Source: Bacteroidales bacterium
GTDB lineage: Bacteria > Bacteroidota > Bacteroidia > Bacteroidales > Lentimicrobiaceae
Reading direction: 5' to 3'
Assembly (NCBI GenBank): GCA_016788045.1
Contig: JAEUTG010000015.1
Span: 105,036 to 169,035 of the forward strand
DNA: 64,000 nt
Each line of letters begins with the position of its first letter. The first letter of the stretch is position 1. Shown here piece after piece: positions 16,919 to 26,886 of this stretch. The notes beneath the pieces were generated by a model. The model was given only the letters and a program-made list of their open reading frames with translations, was not told the DNA's origin and searched no databases. The translations under genes and the position numbers were made by a program.

Positions 16919-18139
16919 AGCATTCATTTCCACGATCTTCAAAATCACCTGGGTGGCTTTCTCCATGGATTCGAGGGGCACAAATTCAAATTTTCCGTGG
17001 AAGTTGAGTCCGCCGGCAAAGATGTTGGGGCAGGGCAGTCCCATATACGAGAGGCGGCAACCGTCGGTACCCCCGCGTATCGGCTTGATTTTCGGCTCGA
17101 TACCCAGGGCTTCCATGGCCAGACGGGCGGTTTCAACGATGTGGTACTGTGGTTCAACTTTCTCACGCATATTGTAGTACTGATCCTTCATCTCAAGGGT
17201 GAAGCAACCGCTGCCGTAGCGCCCGTTCATAAAGGCCACGCATTGCTGCATCATCTCCTTGCGCTTCACGAAAAGGGTTTTGTCGTGGTCGCGGATGATG
17301 TACTGGAAGGATGCTTTTTCCACCGTTCCTTCCATCTTCATCAGGTGGAAAAATCCCTCGTAATCCTGGGTAAACTCAGGCCGGTCGAACACCGGAAGCA
17401 GGGCATTGAATTCCATGGCCATCAGCAGCGCATTCTGCATCTTGCCTTTGGCATAACCAGGGTGGATGTTCCGGCCCTGAACAGATATTTTAGCGTGAGC
17501 CGCATTGAAATTCTCAAATTCGAGTTCACCCGGCTCCCCGCCATCCATGGTGTAAGCCCAGTCGGCAGCAAACTTCTTCACATCAAAACGGTCGACACCA
17601 CGGCCGATCTCCTCATCCGGCGTGAAGCCGATCTTTACAGGTCCGTGTTTGATTTCAGGATGCTGAACCAGGTATTCCACGGCTGTCATGATCTCTGTCA
17701 CACCCGCCTTATCATCGGCGCCCAGCAGGGTGGTGCCATCGGTGACGATCAGGGTCTGGCCGGTGTAGCTTTTCATCTCGGGAAAATCGGAGGGTGAAAG
17801 CACAATGTTCATTTCCGGGTTCAGAACGATGTCCGTCCCATCGTAATTCTCAACCAGCCTGGGTTTCACATCATTTCCGGGCATGTCGGGACTGGTATCC
17901 ACATGGGCGATGAAGCCGATGGCCGGACCTGTTTTACCGTTGTTGGCCGGTAGGGTGGCCATCACGTATCCGTTTTCATCCATGCTTACATCGCTGAGGC
18001 CCATTTGTTTCAGTTCGTCATGTAACATGCGGAGCAGAACCAGTTGTTTTTCGGTGCTCGGGCAGGTTTCTGAATTCTCATCGCTCTGCGTATCAATGCT
18101 GACGTATCGGAGGAAACGGGTTTTTATGTTTTCTTTCAT
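16916..18139 (-). CDS. pepT: Peptidase T (aminotripeptidase)
   Basis: This 407-residue cytoplasmic metallopeptidase of the M20 family removes N-terminal residues from tripeptides. Ligands and catalytic residues are visible: His79 and Asp81 in IAHVDTSPD, Asp142 in GADDKAG, Glu176 and Glu177 in TPDEEIGRG, and Asp198 in TMDGGEPGE. The C-terminal half contains the dimerisation lid. The length is typical of PepT. It lies next to an OPT peptide transporter on the same strand, a sensible uptake-and-digestion pairing. Confidence 0.95.
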   Translation of the reverse strand: MKENIKTRFLRYVSIDTQSDENSETCPSTEKQLVLLRMLHDELKQMGLSDVSMDENGYVMATLPANNGKTGPAIGFIAHVDTSPDMPGNDVKPRLVENYDGTDIVLNPEMNIVLSPSDFPEMKSYTGQTLIVTDGTTLLGADDKAGVTEIMTAVEYLVQHPEIKHGPVKIGFTPDEEIGRGVDRFDVKKFAADWAYTMDGGEPGELEFENFNAAHAKISVQGRNIHPGYAKGKMQNALLMAMEFNALLPVFDRPEFTQDYEGFFHLMKMEGTVEKASFQYIIRDHDKTLFVKRKEMMQQCVAFMNGRYGSGCFTLEMKDQYYNMREKVEPQYHIVETARLAMEALGIEPKIKPIRGGTDGCRLSYMGLPCPNIFAGGLNFHGKFEFVPLESMEKATQVILKIVEMNA

Positions 18140-18228
18140 GATAATGGTTTTATTTTCAATTTTTTAACGGATACAACGAGAAGTACACAGATACAATTTC
18201 TGGTGTTCCTCCAACTATAACCGCTTAT

Positions 18229-20217
18229 TTATACATCATCCTTTTCTGGTTTCCCGCGCAACGATTCCCAGATCATGTAGCCGCTGATCACGGCAAACAT
18301 GAGCAGCGCCAGGGCCTCAGCGGCATGCGATTCAAACCATTCAGTATTCACAAAGTTAATACCGCCGAATTTCAGCAGAGCACTCACCACGCCCATCAGC
18401 GCGCCGCCGGCAATGAAACCGGAAGCGATGAGTGTACCACGTTCTTTGCGTGCCTGATTGATCTTCTGATCTTTCGAACGGGTGGAAACATACCAGGCAA
18501 TGATGCCTCCGACCAGCAGCGGGGTGTTGAGCTGCAGCGGAATAAACATACCCAGCGAGAACGCCAGGGCCGGAACGCCGATCATGGTGAGAATCAGCGA
18601 CAGGAAGGCACCGCCGGCATACAGCATCCAGGGGGCGGCTTTACCCGACATCATGGGTTCGATCACGGCAGCCATGGCATTGGCCTGTGGTGCCACCAGC
18701 GCGTTTTCTCCGGTAAAACCGTAGGTCTTGTTCAGAATCATGATCACTCCGCCCACGGTTGCCGCGGAAACCAGCGTCCCCAGAAATTTCCAGGATTGCT
18801 GTTTGTAGGGAGAGGAGCCCAGCCAGTAGCCTATTTTCAGGTCGGTAATAAAGCCTCCGGCCATCGACAAGGCCGTGCAGACCACTCCGCCGATGATAAG
18901 CGCGGCGGTCATTCCTGCGGTTCCCGAAAGCCCGGCCCACACCAGCACCAGGGAGGTGATGATAAGGGTCATCAGGGTCATGCCCGAAACGGGGTTTGTC
19001 CCGACAATGGCCGTTGCATTGGCTGCAACTGTGGTGAAAAGAAAGGCGATCACAAATACAATTACAAGTGCAATGAGTGCCTGGCTGAGGTTATTCACTA
19101 CACCCAGCATAAAGAAGATAAACACCACTAAAGCTGTGCCCAGGATGCCGAGGAGGATGATTTTCATCGGCAGGTCGCGCTGGGTTCTTTTGGTTTCAGC
19201 TGTAAGATGCTGCTTTCCGGTCAATTCCTTCACTGCAAGCCCGAAAGCATCACGGATAATGCCCGAGGAGCGGATAATGCCGATCACCCCGGCCATGGCT
19301 ATCCCACCGATGCCTATCTGCCGTACATAATTGCGGAAAATATCTTCAGCGGGCATATCGGCCAGCAGGGCTGTTACATTGGCGCCAACAGCAAGGGTCT
19401 GCCCTTCAGCAAAATAGGAGATTACCGGAATCAACACATACCAGCCGACAAAAGAGCCTGCGCAGATAATGGCGGCATATTTCAACCCGATGATGTACCC
19501 GAGGCCCATCACGGCGGCTCCGACATTCATCTTGAAGACGATCTTGAATTTGTCGGCGATCATCTCACCAACCGGAACAACGCGTGTGGTAAATACCTCG
19601 GCCCACCAACCGAACGTGGCAATGATAAAATCGTAAATTCCGCCGATCAGACCGGCAACCAGCAGTACCCGTGCCTGACTGCCGCCTTTTTCGCCCGACA
19701 CAAGTACTTCGGTGGTGGCGGTGGCTTCGGGGAAGGGATATTTACCGTGCATGTCGGAAACAAAGTACTTCCGGAAAGGGATCAGAAAGAGGATTCCGAG
19801 AAATCCGCCCAGCAGCGACGACAGGAAAACCTGGTAAAACTGGGCTTCCAGTTTCAGAATGTAGAGTGCCGGTAAGGTGAAAATAGCTCCGGCCACGATT
19901 ACCCCTGAACTGGCCCCGATAGACTGAATGATGACATTCTCCCCCAGGGCATTTTTCCGACCGGTGGCGGCCGAAAGCCCTACTGCAATAATGGCAATGG
20001 GAATGGCTGCTTCAAATACCTGGCCGATTTTGAGCCCTAAATACGCCGCTGCCGCTGAGAAAATGACGGCCATGAGCAGACCGAGCAGCACTGAACGGAG
20101 GTTGACCTCTGGTACGACTTTCGATGCCGGCATCACCGGATGGTATGTTTCTCCCGGTTTCAGTTCACTGTAAGCATTTTCGGGCAATCCTTTGATTTCC
20201 TGTTTGTGGTCTTCCAT
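18229..20217 (-). CDS. OPT-family oligopeptide transporter
   Basis: This 662-residue protein has about 14-16 hydrophobic segments. The N-terminus reads VNLRSVLLGLLMAVIFSAAAAYLGLKIG, and GASSGVIVAGAIFTLPAL, FPEATATTEVL and ANATAIVGTNPVSGMT follow. These are hallmarks of bacterial OPT transporters. It is expected to import small peptides, or possibly metal-siderophore conjugates, using the proton gradient. The pepT gene lies 89 bases downstream. A -7 box is present upstream at 20243-20250. Confidence 0.9.
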   Translation of the reverse strand: MEDHKQEIKGLPENAYSELKPGETYHPVMPASKVVPEVNLRSVLLGLLMAVIFSAAAAYLGLKIGQVFEAAIPIAIIAVGLSAATGRKNALGENVIIQSIGASSGVIVAGAIFTLPALYILKLEAQFYQVFLSSLLGGFLGILFLIPFRKYFVSDMHGKYPFPEATATTEVLVSGEKGGSQARVLLVAGLIGGIYDFIIATFGWWAEVFTTRVVPVGEMIADKFKIVFKMNVGAAVMGLGYIIGLKYAAIICAGSFVGWYVLIPVISYFAEGQTLAVGANVTALLADMPAEDIFRNYVRQIGIGGIAMAGVIGIIRSSGIIRDAFGLAVKELTGKQHLTAETKRTQRDLPMKIILLGILGTALVVFIFFMLGVVNNLSQALIALVIVFVIAFLFTTVAANATAIVGTNPVSGMTLMTLIITSLVLVWAGLSGTAGMTAALIIGGVVCTALSMAGGFITDLKIGYWLGSSPYKQQSWKFLGTLVSAATVGGVIMILNKTYGFTGENALVAPQANAMAAVIEPMMSGKAAPWMLYAGGAFLSLILTMIGVPALAFSLGMFIPLQLNTPLLVGGIIAWYVSTRSKDQKINQARKERGTLIASGFIAGGALMGVVSALLKFGGINFVNTEWFESHAAEALALLMFAVISGYMIWESLRGKPEKDDV

Positions 20218-20242
20218 GTACAGATGTTGTTGGATGAAAAGG

Positions 20243-20250
20243 CAAATTTA
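20243..20250 (-). promoter_or_regulatory. -7 box of the OPT transporter gene
   Basis: CAAATTTA on the plus strand gives TAAATTTG on the minus strand, 25 bases upstream of the ATG. Confidence 0.55.
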
Positions 20251-20381
20251 AAATTTTAGCAGATCAATTGTCAGGCAACACAGGTTTAAAAATGTTGGTT
20301 CCGGGAATTGCAACCATGGAATCCCCAAATCCTGTTTTTTAGCTACACTATTGTCCGGTTATATTTGAGAATACCTTCAGT

Positions 20382-20425
20382 GAGCTTGTCTGCTTGTTAT
20401 TGCAAGAAAACAAGCAGACAAGCTC
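20382..20425. repeat. Perfect 17-bp inverted repeat of the GCAGACAAGC family
   Basis: GAGCTTGTCTGCTTGTT pairs exactly with AACAAGCAGACAAGCTC around a ten-base loop. The arms contain the same core as the array at 1858-1980, and CAGAATGACG follows, close to the end of that array. There is no T-run, so a dispersed palindromic element is favoured over a terminator. Confidence 0.85.
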
Positions 20426-20551
20426 AGAATGACGATGATTTACCTGGGTTCAAGGCATAGGCTGGCTTGGTTGAGGATCATCTCATCCGGGAAAAATTGA
20501 GATTTTTACGGATTCAAAGCGGTTGTCAAAGCCAGGCCTTATCTCCGGCAA

Positions 20552-21409
20552 TCAGCGCTCCACGACCAATATTGCACGTTCCACTTTGTCACTACCCTCG
20601 GCGGATAAAATGTAAATACCTGGATTCAGCATGTTGGTATTCAGTGTTTTGGATTTTCCTTCATAGGGTTCCCGGAGGATTTCCCTTCCACCACAATCGT
20701 AAATTACCAGTTCCGCTTCACTTTTACCTTCACGAGACAGTTTTGCCTGATCAGCGGCTGGATTGGGGTATATAAACAAAGTGTATCTGCTTTGGCTCAT
20801 GGCTTCCGGAATGGCCGTCGCCTTGCTTCCCCAGGTTTCGTTACCCTTTTTGTAATAAACAAGTTTGGTTTTCGAATCTCTCGTATTTCCCTGTCCGTTA
20901 TAATATCCCCAATGCCCGCTTAAACCCAATCCTTCGGCGAATCCTATACCATGAGCTCCTCCATCACTGCTTTCGGAGAAACTGTTTCTGATACGACCAT
21001 TGAAAATCTCCGGATTCGATACGTTGGGGAATTCGCCCATATAATTATAGAATTCACCGGTGGTCATATCAAGGTTGGTATAAAAGACCTCTTTTGTGAA
21101 AATGTTATCTGTTACCCCGTAGGAGCTGATGATTCTGTGGTAAACCTTCTGCGTATAGAACACCGTGTCGTTACCCGCTGAAAAAGACTTGCCGGTAATG
21201 AAGATGTTTTCAAGTTCATCGGTAATCCGGGTCCCGTAAAAACCTTGTCCTGACTCTTCGGAGTGTGTTTTAAAATGGAATTCATCCCCGGTTTCAAAGT
21301 CGTAAACCACTCTTAATTTCAGAAATTCCTGAGCAAAACTGAAGTGGACAATGCTGATGAAGACCAAAAGCAGAACATTCTTTTTTTTTAATAATAACGG
21401 GCTATCCAT
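20552..21409 (-). CDS. Secreted protein with type IX C-terminal sorting domain
   Basis: This 285-residue protein has a signal peptide ending HFSFAQ. The central part (about 30-200) is unrecognised and rich in aromatic and polar residues. The last 75 residues form a type A sorting domain: FIYPNPAADQAKL, ELVIYDCGGREIL, LNPGIYIL and a basic end. Export by the type IX system and anchoring at the surface or release are inferred. It has a well-formed promoter at 21450-21480. Confidence 0.8.
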   Translation of the reverse strand: MDSPLLLKKKNVLLLVFISIVHFSFAQEFLKLRVVYDFETGDEFHFKTHSEESGQGFYGTRITDELENIFITGKSFSAGNDTVFYTQKVYHRIISSYGVTDNIFTKEVFYTNLDMTTGEFYNYMGEFPNVSNPEIFNGRIRNSFSESSDGGAHGIGFAEGLGLSGHWGYYNGQGNTRDSKTKLVYYKKGNETWGSKATAIPEAMSQSRYTLFIYPNPAADQAKLSREGKSEAELVIYDCGGREILREPYEGKSKTLNTNMLNPGIYILSAEGSDKVERAILVVER

Positions 21410-21449
21410 GGCATATAGAGTTATAACCGCATAAATTTCGCAGATGCTT

Positions 21450-21480
21450 CAAAGTTACAGTTTTTGCGTGATTAAGTCAA
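21450..21480 (-). promoter_or_regulatory. Promoter of the 20552-21409 gene
   Basis: On the minus strand TTG (21480-21478) and TAACTTTG (21457-21450) are separated by 20 bases, a full match to the Bacteroidota pattern. Confidence 0.7.
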
Positions 21481-21671
21481 CCACTTTTTTGCTCTGCCTG
21501 TGCATTGCTCTGTTCAACGAAATTGAAGTGGATTCTGCAACGCTGGTGAAAGTGTGTTAACAACCCTGAATTGATCTCCATTCTTTCGGATCAATATGCC
21601 GGATGCCATTTCTGCTCAACCCCCTAACCCAAAATAAATCAGCGCTTAATCATAGTATCATAGATTTTATC

Positions 21672-21679
21672 TACTTTTG
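21672..21679 (+). promoter_or_regulatory. -7 box of ileS
   Basis: TACTTTTG fits TAnnTTTG, 39 bases before the chosen ileS start. Confidence 0.6.
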
Positions 21680-21718
21680 CACCTCTCTAAACAAAAGCCC
21701 GGAACTACGGAATTACGG

Positions 21719-24700
21719 ATGAAGAAATACACTGAATACAAGCAACTTAACCTTCCTGCCCTCAGCAAAGAGGTGCTGAAGCGCTGGGAAGACGACCAGG
21801 TTTTTCAGAAGAGCCTGGATATCAGAAGCCACAGCAAGCCATTCATTTTCTATGAAGGGCCGCCCTCAGCCAACGGTGTTCCTGGTATTCACCATGTGAT
21901 GGCCAGGGCTATCAAGGACATCTTCTGCCGCTACAAAACCATGAAGGGTTTTCTGGTCAACCGCAAGGCCGGCTGGGATACCCATGGATTGCCGATTGAA
22001 ATTGCCGTGGAAAAAACCCTCGGCATCACCAAGGAAGACATCGGAAAGAAAATATCCGTCGATGAATACAACAAAGCCTGCCGCAAGGAGGTTATGAAAT
22101 ACAAGGACCTCTGGGACGACCTTACCCTGAAAATCGGCTATTGGGTTGACCTCGACCACCCCTACATTACCTTCGACAACAAATACATGGAGTCGGTGTG
22201 GTATCTGCTTTCCAAACTTTATGAAAAAGGCCTGCTTTACAAGGGCTACACCATTCAGCCGTTTTCACCGGCAGCCGGCACCGGTCTCAGCACCCACGAA
22301 CTCAACCAGCCCGGTTGTTACCGTGATGTGAAAGACAACACGGTGGTTGCCCAGTTTAAAGTGATACGCAATGAACAGTCAGAGAAACTTTTTAATGACA
22401 TTCACGGCGAACTGTTTTTCCTGGCCTGGACCACCACCCCCTGGACATTGCCCAGCAATACCGCGCTGGCCGTTGGTAAAAACATCGGGTACGTGAAGGT
22501 AAAAACCTTTAACCCCTATACCCACCAGCCAATAACCGTAATTCTCGCCAAAGAACTCTGCGGCAAATACTTCCCCGAAGCCAATGCCGGTCTGAAGCTG
22601 CCCGAATACGAAGACGGACAGAAAGCGATCCCGTTTGAAATCGCTGGTTCATTCACGGGCAGCGAGCTCGAAGGCATGCGTTACGAGCAGCTGCTCCCTT
22701 ATGCACAACCCGAAGAGGGTGACGCCTTCCGGGTGGTAACCGGCGATTTTGTGACCACCGAAGACGGAACCGGAATCGTGCATATAGCCCCCAGTTTCGG
22801 AGCTGATGACTTTAAAGTCGCAAAGCAGAACGGTATCGGAGCGCTTACCCTGGTCGACCGTCAGGGCCGTTTTACCCCGGAGATGGGCGAATTTGCCGGT
22901 CGCTATGTCAAAGCTGAATATGCCCCGGACTACGATCCGGCAAAAGAAGACAACGTTGACATCGACATCATCGTGAAGCTGAAAAAGGAGAACCGGGCCT
23001 TCAAAACCGAGAAGTACGAGCACTCTTATCCGCATTGCTGGCGTACCGACAAGCCCATCCTCTACTATCCGCTCGACAGCTGGTTTATCCGCACCACGGC
23101 TTACCGCGAGAATATGCTGGCCCTTAACAAAACCATCAACTGGAAGCCCGAAGCCACCGGCACCGGACGTTTCGGCAACTGGCTCGAAAACCTGGTCGAC
23201 TGGAACCTCAGCCGCTCGCGCTACTGGGGAACCCCGCTGCCCATCTGGAGAACCGCCGACGGTACAGAAGAGCTTTGCATTGGTTCAGTGGCCCAGCTGA
23301 AGGCTGAAATTGAAAAATCGGTGGCTGCCGGGATCATGAAATCAAATCCCCTGGAGGCTTATGTGGCCGGCGACAATTCCGATGAAAACTATGCCTCCTT
23401 CGACCTGCACCGCCCGTATGTGGACGACATCGTGCTGGTTTCGTCGGGCGGACAGCCCATGCTGCGCGAAACCGACCTGATTGACGTTTGGTTCGACTCG
23501 GGAGCCATGCCGTTTGCACAGTTCCATTACCCGTTCGAAAACAAGGAAACACTCGATCAGTACTTCCCTGCCGATTTTATTGCCGAGGGAGTGGATCAGA
23601 CCCGCGGATGGTTCTTCACCCTGCACGCCATTGCTACCATGGCTTTCGACAGCCTGTCGTTCAGGACGGTGGTCTCCAATGGCCTGGTGCTCGACAAAAA
23701 CGGCAACAAAATGTCGAAACGACTCGGCAATGCGGTCGATCCGTTCGAAACCATTGAAAAATACGGCCCCGATGCCACCCGTTGGTACATGATTACCAAC
23801 GCCCAGCCCTGGGACAACCTTAAATTCGACCTTGAAGGCATCGGCGAGGTGCAGCGCAAGTTTTTCGGCACCCTTTACAATACCTACAGCTTTTTTGTGC
23901 TGTATGCCAACATCGACGGGTTTACCTATGCAGAGCCGGAAATTGCCCCTTCCGAAAGGCCCGAAATCGATCGCTGGATCTTGTCGGAGCTGAACAGCCT
24001 GATAAAAACCGTTGACGAGTGTTACGCCGACTATGAGCCAACCCGCGCCGGGCGTGCCATTGCCGATTTTGTGGATGCCCACCTCAGCAACTGGTATGTA
24101 CGGCTGTCGCGCCGCCGTTTCTGGAAGGGCGATTACTCCGCCGATAAAATCTCGGCCTATCAGACCCTCTATACCTGCCTCGAAACCGTGGCGGTGTTGT
24201 CGGCACCCATTGCCCCCTTCTTCAGCGACCGTTTGTTTACCGACCTCAACAGCATCACCGGCCGCCGGAGTGCGGCATCGGTGCACCTGGCCGATTTTGC
24301 CGTGGCTGTTGAAAGGTTGATCGATAAGGACCTGGAGGAGCGCATGCAACTGGCCCAGCAGATATCGTCCATGGTACTCTCGCTCAGGAAACAGCATCGC
24401 ATCAGGGTACGGCAGCCCCTCAGCAGGATCATGATCCCGGTGAGCGGCGACAGTCAGAAGAAGCAGATAGAAGCGGTAAGAAACCTCATTCTGTCGGAAG
24501 TCAACATCAGAGACATTGAATACATCAGCGGACAGGGTGGCATTCTCGTGAAGAAGATGAAACCTAACTTCAAGGCCCTGGGTCCACGCTACGGAAAGCT
24601 GATGAAGCAACTGGCCGTGGTGCTGGCAGGCATTTCGCAGGAAGAGATCAATGGGTATGAAACGGAAGGAAAGCTTTCGCTTACCGTTGACAATGAGGCT

Positions 24701-25081
24701 GTAGAGCTGATTGCAGGCGATGCCGATGTGATTACCGAAGACATTCCCGGCTGGGTGGTTGCTTCAGAAGGCAGCCTTACCGTTGCCCTCGATGTTACCA
24801 TTACGGATCAGTTGCGCGATGAGGGAACCGCCCGTGAGTTGGTTAACCGCATTCAGAATATCAGAAAAGAAAAAGATTTCGAGGTAACCGACCGCATAAG
24901 CCTCGAGATCGAGAAAAACAATGGGCTGAATGATGCCCTGAGTAATAATTATTCGTATATTTGTTCTGAAACCCTGGCAGATTCACTTAGAATGGTCGAT
25001 TCGATTGATGTTTCGAAACGCATCGTTGTGGATCTCACCGAGGATATGCAGGCAGTGATCAGTGTTGAACGCGTAAGCTGA
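21719..25081 (+). CDS. ileS: Isoleucyl-tRNA synthetase
   Basis: This 1120-residue cytoplasmic enzyme charges tRNA-Ile. The class I signatures are GIHH at residues 56-59 (HIGH) and KMSKR at 664-668. The editing domain holds LAWTTTPWTLPSNTAL near 240. Length and the long C-terminal extension fit the eukaryote-like type 2 IleRS, which family knowledge links to natural mupirocin resistance. The start MKKYTEYKQLNLP was chosen over an upstream ATG at 21677 that overlaps the promoter box. It heads the ileS - DksA-like - lspA cluster. Confidence 0.97.
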   Translation: MKKYTEYKQLNLPALSKEVLKRWEDDQVFQKSLDIRSHSKPFIFYEGPPSANGVPGIHHVMARAIKDIFCRYKTMKGFLVNRKAGWDTHGLPIEIAVEKTLGITKEDIGKKISVDEYNKACRKEVMKYKDLWDDLTLKIGYWVDLDHPYITFDNKYMESVWYLLSKLYEKGLLYKGYTIQPFSPAAGTGLSTHELNQPGCYRDVKDNTVVAQFKVIRNEQSEKLFNDIHGELFFLAWTTTPWTLPSNTALAVGKNIGYVKVKTFNPYTHQPITVILAKELCGKYFPEANAGLKLPEYEDGQKAIPFEIAGSFTGSELEGMRYEQLLPYAQPEEGDAFRVVTGDFVTTEDGTGIVHIAPSFGADDFKVAKQNGIGALTLVDRQGRFTPEMGEFAGRYVKAEYAPDYDPAKEDNVDIDIIVKLKKENRAFKTEKYEHSYPHCWRTDKPILYYPLDSWFIRTTAYRENMLALNKTINWKPEATGTGRFGNWLENLVDWNLSRSRYWGTPLPIWRTADGTEELCIGSVAQLKAEIEKSVAAGIMKSNPLEAYVAGDNSDENYASFDLHRPYVDDIVLVSSGGQPMLRETDLIDVWFDSGAMPFAQFHYPFENKETLDQYFPADFIAEGVDQTRGWFFTLHAIATMAFDSLSFRTVVSNGLVLDKNGNKMSKRLGNAVDPFETIEKYGPDATRWYMITNAQPWDNLKFDLEGIGEVQRKFFGTLYNTYSFFVLYANIDGFTYAEPEIAPSERPEIDRWILSELNSLIKTVDECYADYEPTRAGRAIADFVDAHLSNWYVRLSRRRFWKGDYSADKISAYQTLYTCLETVAVLSAPIAPFFSDRLFTDLNSITGRRSAASVHLADFAVAVERLIDKDLEERMQLAQQISSMVLSLRKQHRIRVRQPLSRIMIPVSGDSQKKQIEAVRNLILSEVNIRDIEYISGQGGILVKKMKPNFKALGPRYGKLMKQLAVVLAGISQEEINGYETEGKLSLTVDNEAVELIAGDADVITEDIPGWVVASEGSLTVALDVTITDQLRDEGTARELVNRIQNIRKEKDFEVTDRISLEIEKNNGLNDALSNNYSYICSETLADSLRMVDSIDVSKRIVVDLTEDMQAVISVERVS

Positions 25082-25121
25082 AGCATTCGGAACGGATTTG
25101 CGAACCTAAACTAAACCGGCT

Positions 25122-25529
25122 ATGAAAAATTCAGAACCACAGGATGAGAATTTAAAGAACAGATACTCCGATGAAGAACTCGAAGAGTTCAGGCAGATCA
25201 TCCTGGCAAAGCTCGATAAGGCCCGTAAAGACCTGAAAATGCTCACCGAAGCATTCGCCAACAGCAACGAGCATGACATCAGCGATACCTCGCCCACCTT
25301 CAAGGTGCTGGAAGAAGGCTATCAGGTGAATTCGAAGGAGGAAAACAGCAAACTGGCCGCCCGTCAGGATAAGTTTATCACCGCCCTCGAAAATGCCCTG
25401 GTCCGCATCGAAAACAAGAGCTATGGCATCTGCAGGGTCACCGGTAAGCTGATCTCCAAAGAACGACTGCGCATTGTTCCCCATGCCACCCTGAGCATTG
25501 AAGCCAAACTCAATCAACCGAAAAGCTGA
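25122..25529 (+). CDS. DksA/TraR-family regulator with degenerate zinc finger
   Basis: This 135-residue protein has a helical coiled-coil N-terminal part (residues 15-85, rich in Glu/Lys) and a DksA-type C-terminal finger region, YGICRVTGKLISKERL. Only one of the usual four cysteines is left, so zinc binding is doubtful. The family acts in the secondary channel of RNA polymerase, and a similar role is inferred here. It sits 40 bases after ileS and before lspA, a recurrent order in Bacteroidota. Confidence 0.85.
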   Translation: MKNSEPQDENLKNRYSDEELEEFRQIILAKLDKARKDLKMLTEAFANSNEHDISDTSPTFKVLEEGYQVNSKEENSKLAARQDKFITALENALVRIENKSYGICRVTGKLISKERLRIVPHATLSIEAKLNQPKS

Positions 25530-25648
25530 TATTACTGCCGGTTTTCGTGGAAACTCATTGTACCAGTACTGCGGTTGCCTGCCATGCCCCTGAAGGGCAA
25601 GGTTTTGTTGTGCCTGTAATTGTCTGAACCATACTAATCCATTCGGAA

Positions 25649-26302
25649 TTGAAAAAAGCATTTTCCATCGTTGGCCTTGTTCTGTTGCTCGATCAGGCAC
25701 TCAAGATCTGGATTAAAACACACATGACCCTCGGGCAGGAGTTCAATGTGCTGGGCAACTGGTTTATCATTCATTTTACCGAAAATCCCGGGATGGCTTT
25801 CGGTATGCAGTTCTCGGGCGATTATGGCAAACTGCTGCTGAGCGTTTTCCGCATTATTGCCATCCTTGGCATCATTTATTACCTGTACAGCATCACGCGC
25901 AAACCGGTGAAAACAGGGCTGCTGGTCAGCCTTTCGCTGGTGCTGGCCGGAGCCATGGGCAACATGATCGACAGCGCTTTTTATGGCATGATCTTCAGCA
26001 GCAGCAACTACTTTGAGGTGGCGCGCCTGTTTCCGGCCGAAGGCGGCTACGGTACCTTTCTGCACGGCCGGGTGGTGGATATGCTCTATTTCCCGATCCT
26101 TGAAGGCTACTACCCATCATGGGTCCCCTTTGTGGGCGGCGACCATTTCATCTTCTTCAGGCCGGTTTTCAACATCGCCGATTCCTCTATCACCATCGGG
26201 GTGTTGCTGATGATCCTGTTTCAGAAGCAGTTTTTCCATCCGGCGGAGGTGACTGAAACAGCTGAACGGAAGGAAGATGGCGAAGCACCGCTGGTGCAGT
26301 AA
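25649..26302 (+). CDS. lspA: Lipoprotein signal peptidase LspA, TTG start
   Basis: This 217-residue inner-membrane aspartyl protease cleaves prolipoprotein signal peptides. It has four hydrophobic helices, the conserved FTENPGMAFG (residues 43-52) and GNMID (104-108), and a catalytic pair at Asp144 (GRVVD) and Asp178 (FNIAD). It is longer than E. coli LspA because of a loop at about 115-168, a common Bacteroidota form. The start is TTG, giving the expected MKKAFSIVGL. It would process GldH and the LptC-type lipoproteins in this window. Confidence 0.94.
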   Translation: MKKAFSIVGLVLLLDQALKIWIKTHMTLGQEFNVLGNWFIIHFTENPGMAFGMQFSGDYGKLLLSVFRIIAILGIIYYLYSITRKPVKTGLLVSLSLVLAGAMGNMIDSAFYGMIFSSSNYFEVARLFPAEGGYGTFLHGRVVDMLYFPILEGYYPSWVPFVGGDHFIFFRPVFNIADSSITIGVLLMILFQKQFFHPAEVTETAERKEDGEAPLVQ

Positions 26303-26417
26303 TGTGAACAGTTATTGGGTCGTTCACGTCCCTGCAATAACTCCCGGGGTTTGTTTTACTATTGGGTCAGGGGTTGTAATCCTGATTAAGGTTGTTTTAT
26401 AAGAAGTTACATCGCTC

Positions 26418-26744
26418 CTATCGCTGCCTGATCCCCAGCCAGGCGTTTACATAGCAGGCAAAATCACCGATTACTTTGCGGTCGTCGCCCAGGGTTTTGC
26501 GCCAGGCTGCGTTTTCACCGGCTTTTTCCATGTTACGGGCCAGGATATTCACACTGTCGATCAGCGCATTGTGCAAACGGCTACGCTCATCGTTCGTTTC
26601 AATTTTTTCTTCCACGCTTAAAAAGTTCCATTGCGCCCTCACAGCCGCGTAACGGAGGGCGAGTTTGTAAAAGCTGTCTCTCAGTTTTACGAGACTGGTT
26701 GAATCAACGGCCTGGAAAAAAGGAAGGAAAAACTGTTCGTTCAT
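26418..26744 (-). CDS. Hypothetical helical protein, 108 residues
   Basis: No family is recognised. The protein is soluble and almost wholly helical (ALRYAAVRAQWNFLS and NDERSRLHNALIDSV), with WRKTLGDDRKVIGDFACY near the end. Composition is like the neighbouring core genes. It stands alone between lspA and truB. Confidence 0.6.
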   Translation of the reverse strand: MNEQFFLPFFQAVDSTSLVKLRDSFYKLALRYAAVRAQWNFLSVEEKIETNDERSRLHNALIDSVNILARNMEKAGENAAWRKTLGDDRKVIGDFACYVNAWLGIRQR

Positions 26745-26886
26745 GATCTAAATTACGCTAACGTTTATAATTAAGGATGGGATATACGATTTAAACGAAA
26801 AACAGTCTATGAGTGTTGAGCCTCTCGTACTTGCCGTTACAAGAGACAGTCCCGCCCCCCGTTCATCATATCGGGTAAACTTTATA

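Larger units (their letters stand above)
20218..20551. other. Intergenic region with one long inverted repeat
   Basis: It holds the -7 box of the OPT gene (20243-20250) and the inverted repeat 20382-20425. No gene is seen. Confidence 0.6.
21410..21718. other. Divergent promoter region between the sorting-domain gene and ileS
   Basis: It contains the two promoters annotated at 21450-21480 (-) and 21672-21679 (+). No gene is supported. Confidence 0.6.

Noticed and set aside
16609..17007. Plus-strand frame encoding a 29-residue peptide repeat
   Set aside because: No promoter, no family, and its end lies antisense in pepT. The repetition comes from the DNA repeat.
16070..17797. Plus-strand open frame of 575 codons across the 87-bp repeats
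   Set aside because: It runs antisense through pepT and the radical SAM gene, both with clear motifs. It stays open because the repeat length is divisible by three.
18325..19131. Plus-strand 268-codon frame
   Set aside because: Antisense to the OPT transporter, with a His/Gln-rich unnatural composition.
23342..24610. Minus-strand 422-codon frame
   Set aside because: It is fully antisense to ileS, and its low-complexity His/Gly-rich sequence is typical of a shadow.
25152..25700. Minus-strand 182-codon frame
   Set aside because: Antisense to the DksA-like gene and the start of lspA.
26310..26342. Terminator after lspA
   Set aside because: An 8-bp inverted repeat (AGTTATTG / CAATAACT) is present, but the loop is long and no T-run follows.
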